NCBI GenBank assembly: GCA_002335945.1
Contig: DDDD01000070.1
Location: 365-9,334, forward strand
DNA length: 8,970 bases
Direction of reading: 5' to 3'
DNA from: Porticoccaceae bacterium UBA1989
Lineage (GTDB): Bacteria > Pseudomonadota > Gammaproteobacteria > Pseudomonadales > Porticoccaceae
Part shown: piece by piece, positions 1 to 6,171 of the stretch
How positions within the stretch are numbered: position 1 is the first letter of the stretch
Layout of the letters: each line of letters opens with the position of its first letter
The notes under the pieces: model-generated
Seen by the model: only the letters and a program-made list of their open reading frames with translations
Told to the model about the DNA's origin: nothing
The model's database searches: none
Made by a program: the position numbers and the translations under genes

Positions 1-671
1 TTAACTGACATCGATACATCCACCGCCAACCCCGAGAGCCGTTCGCAAATATCTTTTAGTTTGTCGCTAAAGGTAAAAGGCACTAGCCCTGCAGTGCGTG
101 GCAATAATGTAAGACCAAACTGTTCGGCAATTTCATAACCGAATCCTGAGGCGCCCATGGTTGGAATAGACAGTCCACCCGTGGCAATTACTAGGGACTT
201 AGATTGAAAATCTCCTAGGGAGGTGACTATTCGATAACCGGTATCTATCGACGCGATGGTTTCGATGGTTTTAATCGCGCAGCTGGTTTTAGTCACTACC
301 TTGGCCTTGGCGCACTCATCCACCAACATCTTTAAAATTGCTTTGGCCGAATCATCACAAAATAATTCACCATGCTTGCGCTCGTGGTAGGCAATCTGGT
401 GCTGTTCAACCATCTCGATAAACTGCCACTGGTTATAACCATTAAGAGCAGATTTACAAAAATGCCGATTAGCTGAAAGATAATTTTCTGGTTGAATATC
501 GAGGTTGGTAAAGTTGCAACGGCCGCCGCCCGACATAAGAATTTTTTTACCTACCTTATTACTGCTATCCAAAACCAAGACAGATTTTCCACGCTGGCCT
601 GCAGTGAAGGCGCAGAATAATCCCGCCGCCCCGCCGCCTAAAACAATCACATCATAGGTCCCTTTTTTCAT
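1..671 (-). CDS. HI0933/BaiN-like FAD-dependent flavoprotein (3' end outside window)
   Basis: The N-terminal 223 residues of a predicted NAD(P)/FAD-dependent oxidoreductase of the HI0933 (BaiN/YhiN) family are visible. A Rossmann FAD-binding motif GGGAAG lies at residues 12-17 (within VIVLGGGAAG). The family signature follows at about 40-55 (VGKKILMSGGGRCNFTN). HGELFCDDSAK lies at about residues 100-110, and an ATGGLSIPTMGASGFGYEIA segment marks the second FAD contact region near residue 180. Family members are usually around 400 residues, so a little under half is missing beyond the window edge. The ATG sits inside the stop region of the upstream DUF1415 gene (4-bp ATGA overlap), which supports this start and translational coupling. 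No reducible substrate can be assigned: some relatives are linked to bile acid dehydroxylation, but most are uncharacterised cytosolic flavoproteins. The family call is confident; the function is not. Confidence 0.9.
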   Translation of the reverse strand, partial: MKKGTYDVIVLGGGAAGLFCAFTAGQRGKSVLVLDSSNKVGKKILMSGGGRCNFTNLDIQPENYLSANRHFCKSALNGYNQWQFIEMVEQHQIAYHERKHGELFCDDSAKAILKMLVDECAKAKVVTKTSCAIKTIETIASIDTGYRIVTSLGDFQSKSLVIATGGLSIPTMGASGFGYEIAEQFGLTLLPRTAGLVPFTFSDKLKDICERLSGLAVDVSMSV

Positions 672-1222
672 TTAAGACTGTTCCAGCGTTTTTCAATTTC
701 TGCTCGACCAATCTCTTCTAAGGTTTGAATATTTCGCTGAGGAATTGCTTCAGGTTTAGGGAAATCTTCGAGTACCCGTTCCATCATTTCTTCGCGAAGA
801 AAGTGAATGACGGGATACGGCGAACGATTGGTAAAGTGGCTCGCAGATTCTGCTGGCTCCCCAGCAAATTGATAATCAGGGTGAAAGCTGGCCAGCTGAA
901 TAATACCGACAAGATCCATCTCTTCTATCAAGGCTTCGGCATTTTCAATAAAGCTTAGGTATTCTTCGAAGTCATTAAGTGCATTAGGTAATACCAGCAA
1001 GCTGGTGGCAATATCCGACTCGGGGGATTGCTGAATCAACTCTAGCTCGGCCATAAAGGTCTCGGCGACCTGCTGCAGTTCATCTGATTCACAGACAGTA
1101 ATACGCAGAGCATCGGAAGCAACCACTGGGCGTGCGAATGGGCATAAATTTAGGCCCACTACAAAACTCTCGAGCCAGGCTCGTACATGCTGATCTACAA
1201 GAGAAATGACGGTGCCGGACAT
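668..1222 (-). CDS. DUF1415 family protein
   Basis: This 184-residue protein has the full length expected of DUF1415, a family of unknown function common in gamma- and betaproteobacteria. Visible hallmarks are WLESFVVGLNLCPFARPVV near the N-terminus (residues 17-35, with the conserved Cys27 in LNLCPFA), DIATSLLVLPNALNDFEEYL in the middle, and GIIQLASFHPDYQFAG followed by an NRSPYPVIHFLREE block in the second half. No signal peptide or membrane segment is seen, so it is probably cytosolic. The start is the ATG at 1222, giving the short leader MSGTVISLVDQHVRAWL. No strong Shine-Dalgarno sequence is visible upstream. It overlaps the next gene by 4 bp (ATGA), so the two are almost certainly co-transcribed. 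The conserved cysteine suggests metal or redox chemistry, but that is a guess. Confidence 0.9.
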   Translation of the reverse strand: MSGTVISLVDQHVRAWLESFVVGLNLCPFARPVVASDALRITVCESDELQQVAETFMAELELIQQSPESDIATSLLVLPNALNDFEEYLSFIENAEALIEEMDLVGIIQLASFHPDYQFAGEPAESASHFTNRSPYPVIHFLREEMMERVLEDFPKPEAIPQRNIQTLEEIGRAEIEKRWNSLK

Positions 1223-1585
1223 AGGAAACCCAGTTAAGTTAATAGGGTCGCTAGAATAACAACAACCAGTCAGCTACGCATCAACAAGGTGTAGATAAAG
1301 CGCTCTCAGCTAAAGGTAAAGAGCCCTTAGCGGATGGAAAGCCCTGAGCTGATGGAAACCCCTTAGCCGACAAAAGCCCTTTAGCTGATATGAAATCTTT
1401 AGTGGATAAAACGCCTGTGGCTGATAGAAAGCCTTTAGCCGGTATAGATTATTTTCCCGATAATCGCTCCCACACTTATATACAGCTATTATTCTTAAGC
1501 ATTCTCTTTATTACCGGCCCCGAGTCATGCGTAGGAATCTGTTACAATTTTGTCCTTGATCTACTTTCTTATAGAGACCCCCGTA
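1223..1585. other. Divergent intergenic spacer with tandem repeat block
   Basis: A 363-bp gap separates the minus-strand DUF1415 gene from the plus-strand OYE gene. Promoters for both should lie here, but no pair of -35/-10 boxes with good spacing stands out. A weak TATTAA lies just upstream of the DUF1415 start on the minus strand, and TTACAA followed by TTATAG upstream of the OYE gene is spaced too widely (21 bp). The main structure is the 18-bp tandem repeat at 1321-1446, annotated separately. A small plus-strand frame from ATG 1390 to 1611 covers the end of the repeat and runs into the OYE gene. It has no ribosome binding site or family resemblance, so I do not call it a gene. No tRNA or recognisable RNA was seen. 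Confidence 0.6.
1321..1446 (+). repeat. Seven degenerate 18-bp tandem repeats, hexapeptide-coding in one frame
   Basis: Seven consecutive 18-bp units without indels start at 1321, 1339, 1357, 1375, 1393, 1411 and 1429. The shared core is approximately CCYTTAGCNGAT. Read on the plus strand from 1321 the units give EPLADG, KP*ADG, NPLADK, SPLADM, KSLVDK, TPVADR and KPLAGI. Many differences are at third codon positions (CCC/CCT for Pro; GCG/GCT/GCC for Ala; GAT/GAC for Asp). The second unit has TGA where the others mostly have TTA. A more decayed copy with a 3-bp offset lies just before, around 1297-1317. The plus frame is open from 1255 to the TGA at 1345 but has no ATG before it. The minus strand is also open across the block without a credible start. 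It could be the remnant of a repeat-rich coding sequence, or non-coding tandem DNA. Confidence 0.85.
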
Positions 1586-2659
1586 ATGAGCACCCTATTC
1601 CAGCCACTTAATTTTAAGTCCGGCCAGCGCATGAAAAATCGTTTTATGCTGGCCCCCCTCACCAATACCCAGAGTCATACCGACGGTCGACTCTCGGACG
1701 ATGAATATAAGTGGCTAACCATGCGCGCCAGAGGCGGTTTTGGTTTAACTATGACCTGCGCAGCCCATGTTCAGGCTGTTGGTCAGGGCTTCCCCGGGCA
1801 GCTGGGTATTTTTGGCGATGAGCACATCGAAGGCCTAACTCGATTGGCACAGGGTATTAATGCCGAAGACAGCCTGTCTATGGTGCAATTGCATCATGCG
1901 GGCATGCGTTCGCCGGCAGATCTAATTGGTCAGTCACCTGTCTGTCCTTCTGACCATGCCGAGACTGGCGCCGTTGGTCTTAGCCTCGAGGCAGTAGAAG
2001 CGCTGATAGAAGACTTTATCCTTGGCGCAGAGCGGGCAGTTAAAGCAGGGTTTGATGGCGTTGAAATTCATGGTGCCCATGGCTATATTCTCGCCCAGTT
2101 TCTAAGTGGAACCGTTAATCAGCGTGAAGACAAGTATGGAGGCAGCATAGAGAACCGTATGCGCCCGATTACAGAAATTATCGACGGTGTTCGCGCACGC
2201 TGCCCCAAAGATTTCCTGCTCGGGCTGCGACTGTCTCCCGAGAGATTTGATGTGGATCTGCCAGATATTATTGAAGTAGCCAAACGGGTTCTCGCTGATG
2301 CCCAGATAGATTTTTTAGATATGTCTCTCTGGGATTCCTTTAAAGAGCCGGAAGATGAGGCCTTTAAAGGTCGCAGCCTGCTGTCTTATTTTACCGAACT
2401 CGAACGTGGCGACGTAGCACTGGGTATCGCGGGAAAACTGCGCAACCCAGAAGAAGTTCGTCTTGCCATGGACGCTAATATCGATTTTGTACTGCTGGGT
2501 CGCGCTGCCATTCTGCATCATGATTTCCCAATCCAGATGAATGCCGACGCCAACTTCACCCCCATATTAAACCCTGTGTCCACTGACCACCTTCGCGAAC
2601 AGGGTCTGGGTGAAGCCTTTATTAGCTATATGTCTGGCTGGAAAGGCTTTGTAAGCTAG
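1586..2659 (+). CDS. NADH:flavin oxidoreductase, old yellow enzyme family
   Basis: A 357-residue FMN-dependent ene-reductase-type TIM barrel. The N-terminus has KNRFMLAPLTNTQSHTDGRLSDDEY (residues 17-41), the first strand that cradles FMN. VQLHHAGMRS (100-109) supplies the conserved Gln101 and His-Ala-Gly. The active-site motif EIHGAHGY has His162 and His165, which bind the carbonyl of the substrate, and Tyr167; it continues into the classical ILAQFLS...N.R.D.YGGS..NR signature. LGRAAI (304-309) is the phosphate-binding strand. The family reduces activated C=C bonds or related electrophiles with NAD(P)H; the substrate cannot be predicted. The frame extends upstream to TTG 1550, but the ATG at 1586 begins exactly where homologues do (MSTLFQPLNF) and is preferred. 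The Shine-Dalgarno sequence is weak. It stands alone, divergent from DUF1415 and 94 bp ahead of the nuclease gene. It is a compact family member compared with the second OYE at 6874-8154. Confidence 0.93.
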   Translation: MSTLFQPLNFKSGQRMKNRFMLAPLTNTQSHTDGRLSDDEYKWLTMRARGGFGLTMTCAAHVQAVGQGFPGQLGIFGDEHIEGLTRLAQGINAEDSLSMVQLHHAGMRSPADLIGQSPVCPSDHAETGAVGLSLEAVEALIEDFILGAERAVKAGFDGVEIHGAHGYILAQFLSGTVNQREDKYGGSIENRMRPITEIIDGVRARCPKDFLLGLRLSPERFDVDLPDIIEVAKRVLADAQIDFLDMSLWDSFKEPEDEAFKGRSLLSYFTELERGDVALGIAGKLRNPEEVRLAMDANIDFVLLGRAAILHHDFPIQMNADANFTPILNPVSTDHLREQGLGEAFISYMSGWKGFVS

Positions 2660-2753
2660 GTAGACCGGCAATTAATAAGCCCATAGTTAATAGCCCCGTT
2701 ATTATTTATGCCTGCTTGATAATCAAAAGCGGGCTGGCCTGCGTATCTAGACC

Positions 2754-4310
2754 ATGCAATTAAACTGGCTCGACACACCACCCCCAACCCAGCTCTCTTC
2801 AGGTTTCCCTGAGAAGATGGTGTTGCTCGACTGCGAAACTACCGGTGGTAACGCTGTGCATCACCGTATTATTGAGATCGGCCTGCTGGTGATTGAAAAC
2901 GGCGAACTGATTGAAACCTGGCAGAGCTTTATCGACCCCAGGGTGCCGCTACCGCCTTTTATCCAAAAACTAACGGGTATCAGTCCCGGAATGGTGAGGG
3001 GGGCCCCTGAATTTTCTGAAATCGCTGAAGAGCTGCTGGCTAAGCTTGAAGGCCGCACACTGGTGGCCCACAACGCGCGGTTTGACTACGGCTTTCTAAA
3101 GAATGAATTTGAGCGAGTCGGCATTAGCTACAATGCCAAGCCTCTGTGTTCAGTCAAATTTAGCCGCAATCTCTATCCTCAGTTTAAACGCCATGGTCTG
3201 TCACAGATTATTGAACGCTTTGAACTGTCCATCGAGAACCGCCATCGCGCCCTTGATGACGCCCAGATGATCTATCAGTTTTTTCTCAAATCTTCGGCGT
3301 TATTTCCCGATGACGAAATTGCCGCTACCTGTAAGATGCTGTTAAAACGTCCCGCTCTGCCAACCTTACTCAATCCCAAAGATGTAGAAAAATTGCCCGC
3401 CTCGGCTGGCGTTTACTATTTTTACGATCAGAAGTCGGTTCTGCTCTATATAGGTAAGAGCGTTCATATTCGTAACCGCGTAATGAGCCACTTTAGTTCG
3501 GACCATAAAAATCCCAAAGACCTTCAGATGAGCACCAAAATAGCCCATGTGGATTTTGAACTAGCACCCAGTGACTTTGGTGCTCAGATTCGCGAGAGCA
3601 ACCAGATAAAAGCCCTGAGTCCGCTCTATAATCGACGCCTGCGTAAGGTTAAAAAATTATTTCAGTATCGCAGTTCTACCGATAGCAACGGCTACCTGCG
3701 CCTAACGATTGAAGCCATAGAAACCGATGACACCACCGTAGAGCAGCAATTTGGTCTATTTCGCTCACCTCGCCAGGCGGGACAGCAAATACAGAAACTT
3801 GCTGACCAGTATTTTTTGTGTCATCAATTACTGGGCCTTGAAGGCAACAGCAATAGGCCCTGCTTTCGCAGCCAACTTAAAAAATGTTTTGGTGCCTGCC
3901 ATGGGGCAGAGTCTGCCGAGATTTATAATGAGCGCATGACCGCAGCGCTGAAAAATTATCAGATCAAACAGTGGCCCTATTCAGGACCCATTGTTTTGGA
4001 GGAGCGTAACCCCCAAGACCCAGAGCTAGTCGCCTGGCATATCATCGATCGCTGGCGCTATATTGCTAAACTCAGTGCGTTTGAGGATATTTACGACTTG
4101 GGTTATCAACTCTCCAATGCAAACGGCCAGCCTCTCAGCCAACTCAGTTCTAGCGCAGTATCTGACGCTGTTCGAGATGGCCCGATTCGAGATGACAGCG
4201 ATGACCGTTTTGATTTAGATATCTACTTTATTCTGGTGCGCTTTCTCGCTGACAGCGAAAAAATAGCCATGAACCATTTGAAAATCTGGCCCCTCACCAC
4301 AGAAAACTAA
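2754..4310 (+). CDS. DnaQ-like 3'-5' exonuclease fused to Cho/UvrC-type GIY-YIG nuclease
   Basis: A 518-residue two-domain DNA nuclease. Residues about 20-180 form a DEDDh exonuclease: ExoI LLDCETTG (Asp26, Glu28), ExoII HNARFD (Asp111), ExoIII HRALDDA (His164, Asp169). Residues about 210-300 form a GIY-YIG endonuclease like the UvrC N-terminus: SAGVYYF (217-223), LYIGKS (231-236), Arg240/242, and catalytic Glu281 in RESNQIKALSPLYNRR. Cys356, Cys370, Cys378 and Cys382 (C-x13-C-x7-C-x3-C, in FLCHQLLGLE...RPCF...KKCFGAC) resemble the UvrC 4Fe-4S site. The UvrB-binding, RNase H-like and HhH regions of UvrC are absent; the last 135 residues match nothing I recognise. A role in nucleotide excision repair, incising 3' of lesions as E. 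coli Cho does, is inferred from the family. The Shine-Dalgarno sequence for ATG 2754 is poor; Met22 (2817, preceded by GAGAAG) is a possible but less likely start, just four residues before Asp26. Confidence 0.9.
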   Translation: MQLNWLDTPPPTQLSSGFPEKMVLLDCETTGGNAVHHRIIEIGLLVIENGELIETWQSFIDPRVPLPPFIQKLTGISPGMVRGAPEFSEIAEELLAKLEGRTLVAHNARFDYGFLKNEFERVGISYNAKPLCSVKFSRNLYPQFKRHGLSQIIERFELSIENRHRALDDAQMIYQFFLKSSALFPDDEIAATCKMLLKRPALPTLLNPKDVEKLPASAGVYYFYDQKSVLLYIGKSVHIRNRVMSHFSSDHKNPKDLQMSTKIAHVDFELAPSDFGAQIRESNQIKALSPLYNRRLRKVKKLFQYRSSTDSNGYLRLTIEAIETDDTTVEQQFGLFRSPRQAGQQIQKLADQYFLCHQLLGLEGNSNRPCFRSQLKKCFGACHGAESAEIYNERMTAALKNYQIKQWPYSGPIVLEERNPQDPELVAWHIIDRWRYIAKLSAFEDIYDLGYQLSNANGQPLSQLSSSAVSDAVRDGPIRDDSDDRFDLDIYFILVRFLADSEKIAMNHLKIWPLTTEN

Positions 4311-4355
4311 CCCTGATGCTGCACCCATTAAACGGTGAGAAGTCAGATATTTTAT

Positions 4356-4371
4356 ATTAGTCATTGCTAAT
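4356..4371. promoter_or_regulatory. Candidate BigR/SqrR-type operator
   Basis: ATTAG-N6-CTAAT is a 16-bp perfect palindrome that can also be written ATTA-N8-TAAT. Recalled knowledge: the SqrR target has the same geometry (ATTC-N8-GAAT). It overlaps the putative -35 box TTGCTA of the regulator promoter, so an ArsR repressor bound here would block RNA polymerase. Assignment is by geometry and location only. Confidence 0.55.
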
Positions 4372-4391
4372 GTAGTGGTATCTAATATAAA
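4364..4391 (+). promoter_or_regulatory. Putative sigma-70 promoter of the persulfide operon
   Basis: TTGCTA (4364-4369, 4 of 6 to consensus) and TATAAA (4386-4391, 5 of 6) are separated by 16 bp, giving a start site near 4398 and a short leader before the ATG at 4426. Both boxes lie within the inverted repeats, as expected for an autoregulated repressor. This is a visual match only. Confidence 0.5.
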
Positions 4392-4425
4392 ATATCGACA
4401 CTTATTAGCAAAGAGCATTAATAAA

Positions 4426-4746
4426 ATGGTGGACAACATCCGGCAGTCTGACCTGCAAGAACTGCAGAAGCACAGCGCAGAAGCAGCAGATCTACTTAAG
4501 CAGCTAGGCAACCAGAATCGCCTAATGATTCTATGCTCCCTAATTAATGGCGAGCTATCGGTAACCGAACTCAATCAAATTACTGACCTAAGTCAATCCG
4601 CTTTATCACAGCATTTAGCATCATTACGTAAAGCCGAGTTAGTACAGACTCGCCGCGAGGCGCAAACCATTTTTTACAGCCTGCGCGGCGATGAGGCTAT
4701 GCAGGTTATTGCGGTACTAAAATCTATTTACTGCCCTGCACTCTAA
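4426..4746 (+). CDS. bigR: ArsR-family persulfide-responsive repressor (BigR/SqrR/YgaV type)
   Basis: A 106-residue winged-helix regulator. The core reads LLKQLGNQNRLMILCSLINGELSVTEL (about 23-49), then the recognition helix region LSQSALSQHLASLRKAELV (about 55-73) and a wing RREAQTIFYSL (76-86). It has only two cysteines, Cys37 in NRLMILCSL and Cys103 in the C-terminal IYCPAL, 66 residues apart. BigR (Cys42/Cys108) and SqrR (Cys41/Cys107) have the same spacing; these pairs form di- or tetrasulfide links on exposure to persulfide, releasing DNA. The CxC metal site of arsenic sensors is absent. The frame extends upstream to GTG 4375, but that would lie within the promoter; ATG 4426 has AAGAG about 10 bases ahead and gives the family's usual N-terminus. 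It heads the operon and probably represses itself and the three genes downstream through the palindromes at 4346-4411. Confidence 0.9.
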   Translation: MVDNIRQSDLQELQKHSAEAADLLKQLGNQNRLMILCSLINGELSVTELNQITDLSQSALSQHLASLRKAELVQTRREAQTIFYSLRGDEAMQVIAVLKSIYCPAL

Positions 4747-4785
4747 TAGAACTACTAGAACAAATAGCCCTAATCGAGGTATCCC

Positions 4786-5334
4786 ATGAATAAGCCAGTA
4801 ACCCGTATTTCTGCCAGTAAATTTAACCAAAAGCATCAGTCTCCCGAGACAACGCTCCAGGTGATTGACGTGCGTACCCAAGCCGAAGTAAATACCGAAT
4901 CTCTGGATGGCTGCGCCCATTTCCCCCTGCAGGATCTGCACTGCGACGCATTGCAAGACTACCTTAACAAGCACAGCCACGACCCTAGCCAGCCAGTGTA
5001 TTTACTCTGCGCCAGCGGCCAGCGCGCGACTCGCGCAGCGGAACAATTACAGCCAGATATAGGTAACGAGCTGGTGATTGTAGAAGGCGGCATCAATGCC
5101 ATAAAGCAGCTGGGTATTGATGTGCCCAAGGGAACCAGCAATGTTATTTCCCTAGAACGTCAGGTGCGCATTACCGCCGGATCTCTCGTGGTAATAGGCG
5201 TGGCTTTAGGCTTTTTTGTCAGTCCCGGATTTTATGGTCTGTCAGCCTTTGTCGGGGCTGGCCTGGTATTCGCGGGTGTCACCGACAGTTGCGGTATGGG
5301 CATGGCCCTGGCCCGTATGCCTTGGAATAAATAA
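4786..5334 (+). CDS. Rhodanese domain fused to DUF2892 membrane anchor (YgaP-like)
   Basis: A 182-residue sulfurtransferase in the inner membrane. Residues 5-118 are a single rhodanese domain: VIDVRTQAE (26-34) is the CH2-type conserved strand, and the active-site loop CASGQR (75-80) carries catalytic Cys75, which holds sulfane sulfur as a persulfide. Residues 123-182 form a DUF2892 domain beginning LERQVRITAG, with two membrane helices (about 129-146 and 150-166) and the usual ending CGMGMALARMPWN (Cys169). E. coli YgaP has this same architecture. The catalytic domain should face the cytoplasm. The gene follows the repressor by 39 bp with a good GAGGT 5 bases before the ATG. In this operon it probably moves persulfide sulfur between glutathione, thiosulfate and protein thiols; the direction in vivo cannot be read from sequence. 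Confidence 0.93.
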   Translation: MNKPVTRISASKFNQKHQSPETTLQVIDVRTQAEVNTESLDGCAHFPLQDLHCDALQDYLNKHSHDPSQPVYLLCASGQRATRAAEQLQPDIGNELVIVEGGINAIKQLGIDVPKGTSNVISLERQVRITAGSLVVIGVALGFFVSPGFYGLSAFVGAGLVFAGVTDSCGMGMALARMPWNK

Positions 5335-5335
5335 T

Positions 5336-6169
5336 ATGTCAGTGATGATTGGCCTAGTGATCGGTCTAGTACTGGGACTCACTGGCGCTGGCGGCTCAAT
5401 CTTTGCTGTGCCACTGTTGATGCTACTTCTCGGCCTACCCATTAATGACGCCATAGGTATTGCCCTAGGGGCCGTTGCAGTTAGCGCCTTTATCGGCACG
5501 CTCAGCAACTGGCGCGCCCAGTATATTTTGTGGGTACCTGCTGTCGCACTGGGTTTAGGTGGTGCATTGGTGGCGCCCATCGGCAAACACCTCGGCAACC
5601 AAGTACCGCCCATATTACTTCTGATTGGCTTCTGTGCGCTGGCGTTTATTATTGCGGGAATAATGTGGCGGCAAACGGTCACTGCGCCAGGTCTGGCCAA
5701 TGTTGTGCGCTCTGGCCATGGTGATGAAAACGATTTGATACAACCCATCTGCCGATTTAGCCCAGAAGATCAATTCGATACCAGTCCCAAATGCATTGCG
5801 GCACTGACTGGCTGCGGCCTCGTTGTGGGATTGTTGAGCGGGCTTTTTGGTGTTGGCGGGGGGTTCTTAATTGTGCCTGCGTTACTCTTTATTACTCAGG
5901 TGTCCATGCGTCAGGCAGTAGCCACATCAATGCTCATTATTTGTGTGATTGGCAGCATCGGCTTTGTCAGCTTTGCCTGTTCTAGCAGCAGCACTGTGGA
6001 CTGGTTACTTCTCGCCAAGGTCTGCGTCGGCGGTTTACTGGGTATGTTAGGCGGACGCTTGATTGCAGATAAAATAGCCGGCCCCCAGTTACAGAAAGTC
6101 TTTGCCCTGGCCCTGATTGCCATTGCCGCCATAACCCTGGTCAATAAACTAATCAACGGAGTGATCTAA
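5336..6169 (+). CDS. TauE/SafE family membrane transporter (probable sulfite exporter)
   Basis: A 277-residue polytopic inner-membrane protein with the two-halved TauE/SafE (DUF81) pattern. The first half starts with GLVLGLTGAGGSIFAVPLL (motif GLTGAGG at 14-20) and the second repeats it as GLLSGLFGVGGGFLIVPALL (169-176). About eight helices are expected, with a polar loop at about 112-152. Seven cysteines (100, 139, 153, 160, 203, 215, 230) are many for a protein of this size. The frame runs upstream to 5216 inside the rhodanese gene, but the ATG at 5336, one base after that gene's stop, gives an N-terminus beginning at the first transmembrane motif and is preferred; translation is probably coupled. 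Relatives are proposed to export sulfite or sulfoacetate. Between a rhodanese and a persulfide dioxygenase, export of sulfite, the product of the dioxygenase, is the natural inference. Uptake of a sulfur anion is not excluded. Confidence 0.9.
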   Translation: MSVMIGLVIGLVLGLTGAGGSIFAVPLLMLLLGLPINDAIGIALGAVAVSAFIGTLSNWRAQYILWVPAVALGLGGALVAPIGKHLGNQVPPILLLIGFCALAFIIAGIMWRQTVTAPGLANVVRSGHGDENDLIQPICRFSPEDQFDTSPKCIAALTGCGLVVGLLSGLFGVGGGFLIVPALLFITQVSMRQAVATSMLIICVIGSIGFVSFACSSSSTVDWLLLAKVCVGGLLGMLGGRLIADKIAGPQLQKVFALALIAIAAITLVNKLINGVI

Positions 6170-6171
6170 CC

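Larger units (their letters stand above)
4346..4396. promoter_or_regulatory. Perfect 15-bp AT-rich inverted repeat around the regulator promoter
   Basis: GATATTTTATATTAG at 4346-4360 is the exact reverse complement of 4382-4396, with a 21-bp spacer. The right arm contains the likely -10 box and the left arm runs into the smaller operator-like palindrome at 4356-4371. A second, interlaced 8-bp inverted repeat pairs TTGCTAAT (4364-4371) with ATTAGCAA (4404-4411). No U-tract follows, so a transcription terminator is unlikely. Position immediately upstream of an ArsR-family gene argues for binding by that regulator, perhaps as two dimers. Confidence 0.75.

Noticed and set aside
66..77. 12-base match GCTAAAGGTAAA shared with 1309-1320
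   Set aside because: The first copy is inside the flavoprotein gene and the match is short; most likely chance.
1550..1585. Upstream TTG start extending the first OYE gene by 12 residues
   Set aside because: The extension has no ribosome binding site and ATG 1586 gives the N-terminus typical of the family.
1390..1611. 73-codon plus-strand frame covering the end of the 18-bp repeats
   Set aside because: It has no ribosome binding site, starts inside the repeat block, runs into the OYE gene and resembles no family; at most it is a remnant of the repeat reading frame.
2660..2753. Possible terminator between the OYE and nuclease genes
   Set aside because: The only stem (GCGGGC with GCCTGC near 2730-2742) leaves a 2-base loop, has a mismatch and lacks a T-run.
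4375..4425. GTG start extending the ArsR regulator upstream
   Set aside because: It would put coding sequence across the -10 box and palindrome; ATG 4426 has a ribosome binding site and family-typical length.
4215..4574. Minus-strand 119-codon frame opposite the nuclease end and regulator
   Set aside because: It overlaps two well-supported plus-strand genes and the promoter, and its composition is typical of an antisense shadow frame.
5216..5335. 40-residue N-terminal extension of the TauE/SafE protein overlapping the rhodanese gene
   Set aside because: It reads the rhodanese membrane segment in another frame; the ATG at 5336 directly after the stop is the natural start.
5242..5748. Minus-strand 168-codon frame opposite the transporter
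   Set aside because: It is proline- and arginine-rich antisense of a membrane-protein gene; no domain or start signal.
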